Source: CAZLQG01 sp964561655
GTDB lineage: Bacteria > Patescibacteriota > Doudnabacteria > UBA920
Direction: 5' to 3'
NCBI GenBank assembly: GCA_964561655.1
Contig: CAZLQG010000004.1
Location: 1-38,939 of the forward strand
DNA: 38,939 bases
The notes beneath the pieces were generated by a model that did no database searches, was not told the origin of the DNA, and worked only from the letters and a program-made list of their open reading frames with translations. Below, one piece after another: positions 19,356 to 25,572 of the stretch. Made by a program: the position numbers and the translations under genes. How positions within the stretch are numbered: the first letter of the stretch is position 1; the number at the start of each line of letters is the position of its first letter.

Positions 19356-19543
19356 GTCATCTTAATTTAAATGTTACTTTAGGTTCTTTAAGAGCTCTTT
19401 AAGTGTCCATTTAAATTGTCTTAATAAGTTAGTAAGAGTTTATCCAGCGCTGATTGCGGCTTAGATAATTATCTTTGCCGGGAATAAGGTCGTAGAAAAT
19501 TAGCGTTTGGATGCAAGATGAGCTCTTAAGGTAAGTAGTCTAA
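19356..19543 (+). promoter_or_regulatory. Long structured leader of the RRM gene
   Basis: A closing 12-bp stem CTTTAAGAGCTC (19386-19397) / GAGCTCTTAAGG (19520-19531) includes the only Shine-Dalgarno-like AAGG (19528-19531), which is therefore buried. Inside, ATCCA-GC-GCT pairs with AGC-GTT-TGGAT, and a tip hairpin has CGGC-TT-AGAT/ATCT-TT-GCCG. The architecture suggests temperature-dependent or autogenous translational control. Confidence 0.6.
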
Positions 19544-19846
19544 ATGTCAAAGAAGCTTTTTGTCGGCAATTTGCCTTGGTCAGCTACCAGCGACGATTTG
19601 CAGCAGCTGTTTTCGCAGCACGGCAACGTCACTAGCGCCAATGTGATTACTGATAAGTTTTCAGGGCGAAGCAAGGGCTTTGGTTTCGTGGAGTTTGAAA
19701 ACGACGCGGAAGCCGATGCCGCTGCACAGGCCTTAAATGGTCAGGACTTCCAAGGCAGAAATATTGCTGTCTCTGAAGCCCGTCCAATGGCCGACAGACC
19801 CCCGAGGAAAGATTTCCGCGGCGGTGGTCGCCGGGATCAGTACTAA
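19544..19846 (+). CDS. RRM-domain RNA-binding protein
   Basis: A 100-aa protein consisting of one RNA recognition motif plus a short basic tail. RNP2 is LFVGNL (5-10) and RNP1 is KGFGFVEF (44-51), with the aromatic residues that stack on RNA all present; the fold ends near residue 80 (GRNIAVSEARP). The tail RPPRKDFRGGGRRDQY is Gly/Arg-rich. It closely resembles the small glycine-rich RNA-binding proteins of cyanobacteria, which are cold-induced RNA chaperones; that role is inferred here. It is a monocistronic unit with a strong promoter, a 188-nt folded leader and a 34-bp palindromic terminator. Confidence 0.94.
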   Translation: MSKKLFVGNLPWSATSDDLQQLFSQHGNVTSANVITDKFSGRSKGFGFVEFENDAEADAAAQALNGQDFQGRNIAVSEARPMADRPPRKDFRGGGRRDQY

Positions 19847-19857
19847 ATCTGATTCAA

Positions 19858-19891
19858 AAACTCCCATCCCGATATATCGGGATGGGAGTTT
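19858..19891. terminator. Bidirectional terminator between the RRM gene and map
   Basis: A 34-bp perfect palindrome, AAACTCCCATCCCGATA and its complement, followed on the plus strand by GTTTA. It serves the RRM gene (+) and map (-). Confidence 0.88.
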
Positions 19892-19905
19892 GTTTATGAG
19901 TAGTT

Positions 19906-20667
19906 TTAGGTTAGAACCCTACCGCCCTTTTTTCCCACAGCCACCGTATGCTCAAAATGCGCGGCAAGTCCGCCGTCGGCCGTGCGGATAGTCCAGCCGT
20001 CATCGTCAACAGCGATCTTCCATTCTTTTTCACATAACATCGGTTCTATCGCAAGCACCATGCCTTCTTCCAGTTTTAATCCTTGACCTTTTGTCCCGTA
20101 GCAGGGGACCTGTGGATCTTCATGGACGTCATAACCTACGCCGTGGCCTACTAAATCCCTCACTACCGAAAAACCGGCAGCTTGTGCGACTGACTGGATA
20201 ATAAAGCCAATATCCCCGATCATATTTCTTGCTCTAGCCGCTTTAATTGCCTCTTCAAGGCATTTTTTTGTTGTACTGATAAGTTTTGTCGCAACATGAG
20301 ATATTCTGCCTACCGGTACAGTAATCGCGGTATCCGTAAACAGGCCTTTATATTCCATACCGACGTCCAAGTTTATAATGTCGCCTTCTTTTAGAATTTC
20401 TTTTTGAGATGGAACGCCGTGTACGATTACGTCATTGGTTGAAGTGCACAGTCCGGCCGGGAAAGGGTTTTTTTTATCGCCATAATTTTTAAAACTTGAC
20501 CTGCCGCCTGCTTCCCTGATCTTTTTTTCCGTAAACTCATTCAATTCCCAGGTTGAAACGCCCGGCTTTGCCAGTTTGGCCGCGTCGTGCAAAATATCGC
20601 GCAGGATTTTTCCGCCGGCAGCTATAATTTCTATTTCTTCGTTTGTTTTAATTAAGCCTGTTTTCAT
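19906..20667 (-). CDS. map: Methionine aminopeptidase type I
   Basis: A 253-aa metalloprotease that removes N-terminal Met from nascent proteins. The five metal ligands are all visible: D101 (INLDVG), D112 (FTDTA), H175 (VGHGVGYDVHEDP), E208 (LAIEP) and E239 (HFEHTVAV), with the substrate His H83 in VHGVPS. The usual SVNE/CHG segment reads STNDVIVHG. Length is normal for the compact type Ia enzyme. It overlaps the upstream adenylate-kinase-like gene by 20 bp and lies in the adk-adk-map order known from CPR ribosomal operons, although secY is not adjacent in this window. Confidence 0.95.
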   Translation of the reverse strand: MKTGLIKTNEEIEIIAAGGKILRDILHDAAKLAKPGVSTWELNEFTEKKIREAGGRSSFKNYGDKKNPFPAGLCTSTNDVIVHGVPSQKEILKEGDIINLDVGMEYKGLFTDTAITVPVGRISHVATKLISTTKKCLEEAIKAARARNMIGDIGFIIQSVAQAAGFSVVRDLVGHGVGYDVHEDPQVPCYGTKGQGLKLEEGMVLAIEPMLCEKEWKIAVDDDGWTIRTADGGLAAHFEHTVAVGKKGGRVLT

Positions 20668-21274
20668 AATCTTCCAGTTTTGTAAGCAGCCGTTTTCTGG
20701 CCGCAGGGATTGCGCCGTGTGTAGAAATTTTTATAAAAGCATATCTTTTTTTAAAAAATTTGACGACTTGCTTGATGTTTTTTTGGTAATATCGGATACG
20801 GTTCCTAAGCGCCTTATTGTTGTCGTCGGGCCGCTTGGAAAATTTTCCTTTAAAATAGGTTTTGCGGCTGGTCATTCTGTGGATGGTCTCTTTTGGTGGA
20901 ATGGTTAAATAAATAAACAAAACTCGTCTGCGTTTTTCGGCCCTTAGCCATTTAGCGACCAGTTTGGCTTCCCCGAGCATTTTTGGAGTGCCGTTTAAAA
21001 GCACGCCTTGATTTTTAGGTACATTGTGAATTTTGTCGCGTAACAGTTTTCTTACCAGTTCGGTTGGCGTAAGCTTGCCTTTGTCCAAGGTTTTGTCGAG
21101 GCGGTATTTTTTACGCAAGGCTTTGTTGTGGTTTAAAGCTCTGAGCTCCCTTCCCATATCCAAGTCGTAAAGATTGTATTTTTTTGCCAAATATCTTCCG
21201 TGGGTAGCCTTGCCTGCCGCTGGGTCGCCGAGCAGGATGACATTTAAAGGCGCAGTTTTTTTTGAATTCGCCAT
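20648..21274 (-). CDS. Adenylate-kinase-like P-loop protein, divergent paralogue
   Basis: A 208-aa protein related to adenylate kinase. The P-loop is GDPAAGKAT (16-24) in place of GxPGSGKGT. The segment normally DGFPR reads NGTPKMLGEA, losing both the Asp and the AMP-site Arg. The C-terminal half is strongly basic (RKTYFKGKFSKRPDDNNKAL). The LID is short with no zinc Cys. It follows the other adk by 4 bp and overlaps map by 20 bp. Because key AMP-site residues are altered, it may use another nucleotide or have a structural role; it could also phosphorylate AMP poorly. Annotation as adk alone would overstate what is visible. Confidence 0.8.
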   Translation of the reverse strand: MANSKKTAPLNVILLGDPAAGKATHGRYLAKKYNLYDLDMGRELRALNHNKALRKKYRLDKTLDKGKLTPTELVRKLLRDKIHNVPKNQGVLLNGTPKMLGEAKLVAKWLRAEKRRRVLFIYLTIPPKETIHRMTSRKTYFKGKFSKRPDDNNKALRNRIRYYQKNIKQVVKFFKKRYAFIKISTHGAIPAARKRLLTKLEDYENRLN

Positions 21275-21278
21275 CAGG

Positions 21279-21857
21279 TTAATTTTTCAGCTTTAAGGTT
21301 TGGTTAATGTTTTTGTCGACTTCTTCAATGCTGGGCCGGCCGTCAATAACAAAAAATTGGGTTTGGTTTTTTAAGTAGTCCAGTACTGGCAGCGTGTCCT
21401 CGTAGTATTGTTTAAGTCTGAGTTCAATTTTTTCTTTGGTGTCGTCTGCGCGGCCTTCTTGCTTGGCACGAAGAAGCAGCCTTTCCAGCGAGTATTCTTT
21501 TGGTATATCTAAAAAGATTGTTGCAAAATTAGTTCTACCCTGTTTTTTTAAAAAATCCATCAAAAATTCAGCCTGGCCTAGGCGCCGCGGGATGCCATCG
21601 AAGATTACCCCTTGGTCTTTGTTTATTTTTGACAGCCTTGATTCTGCAACCTTTAAAAGCAAATCATCACCCAATAAAATTCCTCTATCAACCAGCCTTT
21701 TTACCTCTTTGCCAAGTTCTGTGTCTTCCTTGCCGGCTCCTCTTAAAATTCCGCCCATTTCCCAATAAAAAAAACCAAGGCGTTTGGAAAGAAGGCGGGC
21801 CTGCGTTCCTTTGCCTGACCCTTGCGGGCCAATAAAGAAAATTGTGTTTAAGTTCAT
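21279..21857 (-). CDS. adk: Adenylate kinase
   Basis: A 192-aa enzyme interconverting AMP + ATP and 2 ADP. The P-loop GPQGSGKGT (10-18) is intact, and the DGIPRRLGQAEF segment retains the Asp and the Arg pair of the AMP/phosphate site. The LID is short (around RAKQEGRADDTKEKIELR) without zinc ligands, and the end is the family's DGRPSIEEVDKNI. It is the first gene of adk-adk2-map. TTGAAA-17 bp-TAAAAT (21868-21896) would start transcription about four bases from the ATG, so the mRNA is probably leaderless. Confidence 0.93.
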   Translation of the reverse strand: MNLNTIFFIGPQGSGKGTQARLLSKRLGFFYWEMGGILRGAGKEDTELGKEVKRLVDRGILLGDDLLLKVAESRLSKINKDQGVIFDGIPRRLGQAEFLMDFLKKQGRTNFATIFLDIPKEYSLERLLLRAKQEGRADDTKEKIELRLKQYYEDTLPVLDYLKNQTQFFVIDGRPSIEEVDKNINQTLKLKN

Positions 21858-21867
21858 AAGTGTTTGT

Positions 21868-21896
21868 ATTTTATCCTAATTTTAGATTTTTTTCAA
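21868..21896 (-). promoter_or_regulatory. Promoter of adk-adk2-map
   Basis: Minus-strand TTGAAA (21891-21896), 17-bp spacer, TAAAAT (21868-21873). The start is near 21861; the adk ATG is at 21857. Confidence 0.65.
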
Positions 21897-21901
21897 ATTT
21901 A

Positions 21902-21910
21902 TGTTATAAT
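21902..21910 (+). promoter_or_regulatory. Promoter -10 of the Kef-type antiporter
   Basis: TGT-TATAAT (extended -10) with a poor -35 at 21882-21887. The leader is about 45 nt with no Shine-Dalgarno sequence. Confidence 0.55.
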
Positions 21911-21961
21911 AATTTTAATTCATATTTATTAGAAACAAAAAAGTTTAGGCATAAAATTTGA

Positions 21962-23686
21962 ATGGAAGAATTTAAATTATTTTACGAAATCACCGCTGTT
22001 TTGGTTGTGGCAGGGCTAATTGCCATGCTGGTTTCGCTGCTTAGGCAGCCAAGCATCATCGCTTTTATTTTAACCGGCCTGATTGTCGGTCCTTTGGGTT
22101 ATTCCCAGTTTCATGCCGGCGCTACTTTGGATACGCTTGGGCAAATCGGCATTGCCCTTTTATTGTTTATGGTGGGTTTGGAACTAAATTTCCGGCACAT
22201 AAAACAGTTGGGCAAAGTCGCGTTAATTACAGGGCTGGGACAAATAATTTTTACCGCCAGCATTGGATATTTAATTGTAAAACTTTTGGGTTTTTCCAGT
22301 ATTCCCGCGCTTTATATTGCAATAGCGCTTACATTTTCTTCCACGATTATTGTAGTTAAGCTGCTTACGGAAAAGCGGGATCTGCAAAGTCTTTACGCCC
22401 GTATTTGCGTGGGCTTTTTAATTGTTCAGGATTTTGCCGCTTTGGCTATTTTAATTTTTTTGGGGGGCATTTCGGCAGTTTCTGGCGATCCGTTCAGGCA
22501 GCTTCCCTCTTGGCAGTTTTTAATAGCCAGTGGTATAAAAGTTTTGGTGCTTATTTTGCTTTTGCTTTGGATAAGCAGGCATGTATTTCCAAAACTTTTG
22601 GGTAGGTTCCAAAAATCCGACGAATTGCTTTTGATTTTTTCCATGGCCTGGGCTTTAGGGCTTGCCGCGTTTATGTCTCTGCCGATTATTGGCTTTTCTT
22701 TGGAAGTTGGCGGTTTTGTCGCGGGCCTTGCTTTAGCCAACTCGCAGGTGCATTACGAAATTAGCGCGCGCATAAAATCTTTGCGCGATTTTTTTATAGT
22801 TATCTTTTTCATAGTTTTTGGTACAAAATTAGTTTTTGCAGGGATAGGCGCTTTGTTTTTGCCGGCAATTTTACTTTCGCTGTTTGTGCTTATCGGTAAT
22901 CCGTTGATTATGCTGTTTATTATGGGGGCTTTGGGTTATAAGCCGAGGACTTCATTTTTTGCGGCCGTAACCGTGGCGCAAATCAGCGAATTTAGTTTTG
23001 TGGTAGTGGCTTTGGGCAACCGCCTGGGCCACGTTTCCGACCAGGTTTTGGGACTAGTCACTTTGGTTGGGATAATTACCATCACAGCTTCTTCTTATAT
23101 GATTTTGTATTCCCGACAGCTTTATAAATTTTTGCGCGTTCCCCTTTCGTGGTTTGATTTTAGAAACGGGGTCAGCGAAAAAAAGTCTAAAGAAGGAGTT
23201 CTAAAGAACCATATCGTTTTAGTGGGCGCACATCGGTTGGGTTCACACTTGGTGAATTCTTTGGAGAAACTTAAAAAATCTTTGGTTATAGTCGATTTTG
23301 ACCCCAATATAGTAAAGCATTACGCGCGTGCCGGGCATAACATAATTTGCGGCGATATTACCGACCCCTATATTCAAGAGCAGGTAAATTTAACCGGCGC
23401 TTCCTTGGTGATTTCCACAGTGCCGAGCATTGATGATAATTTGGCGCTTTTAGACAGCGTGAAAAAGCTTACTTGGGGGAAAAGGGATAAGCCAAAATTA
23501 ATTTTTGCCGCGCAGGATGAATTTGAAACCCGCCAGCTTTACGAAAAGGAAATTGACTACGTTATTTCCCCGCATTTTATTGGCGGGTTGCATTTGGCAA
23601 AAATTTTGGAAGAAGATTTCGGCGGTAGGACTTTAAAGAAACTGCGCGAAAGGCATTTAAGGGCAATAGACCAAAAAACCGCCTAA
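21962..23686 (+). CDS. CPA2 (Kef-type) cation:proton antiporter with TrkA-N domain
   Basis: A 574-aa membrane protein with an N-terminal sodium/hydrogen exchanger domain of about 12 helices (1-385) and a cytosolic nucleotide-binding RCK/TrkA-N domain (about 415-540). Landmarks are ILTGLIVGPLGYSQF (about 36-50), GIALLLFMVGLELNF (about 62-76), IVQDFAALAILIF (about 152-164, the carboxylate helix) and QISEFSFVVVALG (about 340). The TrkA-N strand is HIVLVGAHRLGSHLVNSL, where the usual GxGxxG is GAHRLG, so NAD binding may be altered. It probably exchanges K+ (or Na+) for H+ for pH or osmotic control. Its terminator includes the stop codon. Confidence 0.9.
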   Translation: MEEFKLFYEITAVLVVAGLIAMLVSLLRQPSIIAFILTGLIVGPLGYSQFHAGATLDTLGQIGIALLLFMVGLELNFRHIKQLGKVALITGLGQIIFTASIGYLIVKLLGFSSIPALYIAIALTFSSTIIVVKLLTEKRDLQSLYARICVGFLIVQDFAALAILIFLGGISAVSGDPFRQLPSWQFLIASGIKVLVLILLLLWISRHVFPKLLGRFQKSDELLLIFSMAWALGLAAFMSLPIIGFSLEVGGFVAGLALANSQVHYEISARIKSLRDFFIVIFFIVFGTKLVFAGIGALFLPAILLSLFVLIGNPLIMLFIMGALGYKPRTSFFAAVTVAQISEFSFVVVALGNRLGHVSDQVLGLVTLVGIITITASSYMILYSRQLYKFLRVPLSWFDFRNGVSEKKSKEGVLKNHIVLVGAHRLGSHLVNSLEKLKKSLVIVDFDPNIVKHYARAGHNIICGDITDPYIQEQVNLTGASLVISTVPSIDDNLALLDSVKKLTWGKRDKPKLIFAAQDEFETRQLYEKEIDYVISPHFIGGLHLAKILEEDFGGRTLKKLRERHLRAIDQKTA

Positions 23687-23698
23687 ACGGCGGTTTTT
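23674..23698 (+). terminator. Terminator of the Kef-type gene
   Basis: AAAAACCGCC (23674-23683) / GGCGGTTTTT (23689-23698), with loop TAAAC containing the stop codon. Confidence 0.85.
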
Positions 23699-23715
23699 CA
23701 AATTTAACTTCCTCA

Positions 23716-23724
23716 TGCTAAAAT
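23716..23724 (+). promoter_or_regulatory. Promoter -10 of cysS (leaderless)
   Basis: TGC-TAAAAT extended -10. The start near 23731 is two bases before the ATG at 23733. The -35 region (TTTCAA) is weak and lies in the terminator tail of the previous gene. Confidence 0.55.
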
Positions 23725-23732
23725 ATCATCAT

Positions 23733-25208
23733 ATGCTAAAGCTTTATAATACTCTCACTAAAAAGGTTGAGGATTTTAAGTCAATTGAAAAAGGCCGAGT
23801 GCGGTTTTATGCTTGCGGGCCTACGGTTTACGATTTTGCCCACATTGGCAATTTAAGAACTTATATTTTTGAAGATATCCTCCTTCGAGTCTTGAAATAC
23901 AATGGCTATAAAGTTGAGCATGCCATGAACATTACGGATGTAGGACATCTTGTGGGCGATGGCGACGAAGGTGAAGACAAGCTGGAAGTCGGAGCCAAAC
24001 GAGAAGGCAAATCCCCTCTTGAAATCGCAAAGAAGTATGAAAAAAAGTTTTTTGAAGATCTAGCGGAATTAAATATAATCAAACCCCAAAAGATTTTATC
24101 TGCTACACAATCTATAAAAGAACAAATAGCAATTATTAAAGAGTTAGAGAAGAAAGGTTTTACGTATAAGGGAAAACAAGCTATTTATTTTGACACATCA
24201 AAATTGCCCGATTACGGAAAGCTTTCTGGGCAAAAATTAAGTGAGAAAAAAATTGGTGCGCGTGAAGACGTGGTTATAGATAAGGACAAAAAACATCCTG
24301 CGGATTTTGCTTTGTGGTTCTTTTTAACCGGACGATATAAAAATCATATTCTCCATTGGTCTTCCCCATGGGGAAAAGGTTTTCCCGGTTGGCATATTGA
24401 ATGTAGTGCTATCTCGCGCAAACTCTTAGGACAGCCGTTTGATATTCACGCCGGCGGCGTAGACCACATTGGCACACATCACACCAACGAAATTGCACAG
24501 TCGGAAACTGCTTTCGGTACTCCTCTTGCTAACGTTTGGATGCACGGCGAATTTTTGTTGATCGATTCCGGCAGAATGGGAAAAAGCGAGGGGAATTTGC
24601 TGACGCTGGATGCTTTGAAAGAAAAAGGTTTCAGTCCGCTTGATTATAGATATATGTGCCTGCAGGCTCACTACAGAACGCAATTAAATTTTACAAAGGA
24701 TACTTTGGACAGTGCAAAAGCAGGATTAAAACATACGGAAATCACAGTTTCAGTATTGAAGGCTCTCGCAAACAATAGAAAAGGTAAAATAATCACAGAT
24801 TTTAATTATATCCAATCAGGAAGACCAATTAATCTTTTTAAAAGGTTTGAAGAATCAATAAATAATGACTTAAATATTCCTGAGGCGAAAGCTCAGATGG
24901 ATATATTATTAAGTATGAGTAGCCACTCGCTGGAGGAAGGTAAGTATGCAGCTGAGGATGTGCTAGCGACAATAGAGCATATGGATGAGATTTTTGGATT
25001 AAACTTATCTCAAATACAGCCAAAACTTGATTTGCAAGTATCGGAATTACCATCGGACGTTAAAGAGCTATTTGTTCAACGCCAACAAGCTCGTGAGCAA
25101 AAGGATTTCGCTAAGTGCGACAAACTTAGAAAACAAATAGAAGACTTGGGTTATGAAGTTATGGATACGCCGGAGGGGCAGAAGGTGAAAAAGAAAATAC
25201 GTATTTAA
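23733..25208 (+). CDS. cysS: Cysteinyl-tRNA synthetase
   Basis: A 491-aa class I synthetase. It begins MLKLYNTLTKKVEDFKSIEK, with the HIGH motif as AHIGNL after CGPTVYDF (C28 near the zinc site), further zinc ligands in WHIECSAI and HTNE, the GGVDHIGTHHTNEIAQSE segment, and KMSKS as MGKSEGN. The C-terminal helical anticodon domain is present. Length is normal. The start at 23733 is preferred to an in-frame ATG six codons earlier because homology starts here and the earlier ATG overlaps the extended -10, so the mRNA is probably leaderless. The gene's last codons and stop lie in a 22-bp palindrome (25196-25217). Confidence 0.95.
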   Translation: MLKLYNTLTKKVEDFKSIEKGRVRFYACGPTVYDFAHIGNLRTYIFEDILLRVLKYNGYKVEHAMNITDVGHLVGDGDEGEDKLEVGAKREGKSPLEIAKKYEKKFFEDLAELNIIKPQKILSATQSIKEQIAIIKELEKKGFTYKGKQAIYFDTSKLPDYGKLSGQKLSEKKIGAREDVVIDKDKKHPADFALWFFLTGRYKNHILHWSSPWGKGFPGWHIECSAISRKLLGQPFDIHAGGVDHIGTHHTNEIAQSETAFGTPLANVWMHGEFLLIDSGRMGKSEGNLLTLDALKEKGFSPLDYRYMCLQAHYRTQLNFTKDTLDSAKAGLKHTEITVSVLKALANNRKGKIITDFNYIQSGRPINLFKRFEESINNDLNIPEAKAQMDILLSMSSHSLEEGKYAAEDVLATIEHMDEIFGLNLSQIQPKLDLQVSELPSDVKELFVQRQQAREQKDFAKCDKLRKQIEDLGYEVMDTPEGQKVKKKIRI

Positions 25209-25235
25209 ATACGTATTATAATACTTACTATTTAG

Positions 25236-25267
25236 AAAACACCCCGATACAATTCGGGGTGTTTTTT
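25236..25267. terminator. Bidirectional terminator between cysS and the acidic small gene
   Basis: AAAACACCCCGA (25236-25247) / TCGGGGTGTTTT (25254-25265), then TT. The convergent genes share it. Confidence 0.88.
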
Positions 25268-25277
25268 CGTTTCTAGT

Positions 25278-25397
25278 TTATTGGTTGTCCTGCTCTTCTT
25301 CACTAGCTTCGTCCACGCCTGCCACGCCGGCGTCGCTTGTGTCATCGCTGTCGCCGCCCATGGTTCCCACGGAATCGTCTTCGTCTTCAAAAAACAT
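25278..25397 (-). CDS. Small acidic protein (39 aa)
   Basis: Translates MFFEDEDDSVGTMGGDSDDT then SDAGVAGVDEASEEEQDNQ: 39 residues, about one third Asp/Glu, no Cys, presumably unstructured. Support: an extended -10 (TGA-TATAAT) 30 bp upstream, a leader of about 24 nt, and a strong terminator just after the stop. No Shine-Dalgarno sequence. A longer minus-strand frame in the same place (25522-25232) is less convincing because it lacks a promoter position and has no domain. Function unknown. It is divergent from dnaB. Confidence 0.55.
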   Translation of the reverse strand: MFFEDEDDSVGTMGGDSDDTSDAGVAGVDEASEEEQDNQ

Positions 25398-25427
25398 TTT
25401 TTTTGCGTTAATGTTCTTGGTGCAAGG

Positions 25428-25436
25428 ATTATATCA
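25428..25436 (-). promoter_or_regulatory. Promoter -10 of the acidic small gene
   Basis: Minus-strand TGA-TATAAT (extended -10). No convincing -35. The start is near 25421. Confidence 0.6.
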
Positions 25437-25463
25437 GAAGGCAGGCCTTTTAGGCTATAGAGG

Positions 25464-25489
25464 TTTTCCACAAGGGAAAGTTTTCCACC
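25464..25489 (+). promoter_or_regulatory. DnaA-box-like direct repeats upstream of dnaB
   Basis: TTTTCCACA (25464-25472) and TTTTCCACC (25481-25489), 17 bp apart start to start; one and two mismatches to TTATCCACA. They lie in the divergent region before the replicative helicase gene. Confidence 0.35.
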
Positions 25490-25530
25490 AGCTATCCCCT
25501 TTTTATGCGGAAATAAGCGCAAAATTAGTC

Positions 25531-25559
25531 TTGGAAGCCCGCCTAAAACAGGCTATAAT
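25531..25559 (+). promoter_or_regulatory. Promoter of dnaB
   Basis: TTGGAA (25531-25536), 17-bp spacer, TATAAT (25554-25559). The start is near 25566, seven bases before the ATG. Confidence 0.75.
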
Positions 25560-25572
25560 ATATAGACCATTT

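Noticed and set aside
25464..25489. Chromosomal replication origin near dnaB
   Set aside because: Only two imperfect DnaA-like sites and no dnaA/dnaN neighbourhood or long AT-rich unwinding region.
25232..25522. 96-aa minus-strand protein opposite dnaB's upstream region
   Set aside because: It has no domain character and no promoter fitting its start, and it competes with the better supported 39-aa acidic frame.
25285..25572. N-terminal extension of DnaB by 96 codons
   Set aside because: The upstream frame is low in domain sense, overlaps the dnaB promoter and the opposite acidic gene; homology begins at 25573.
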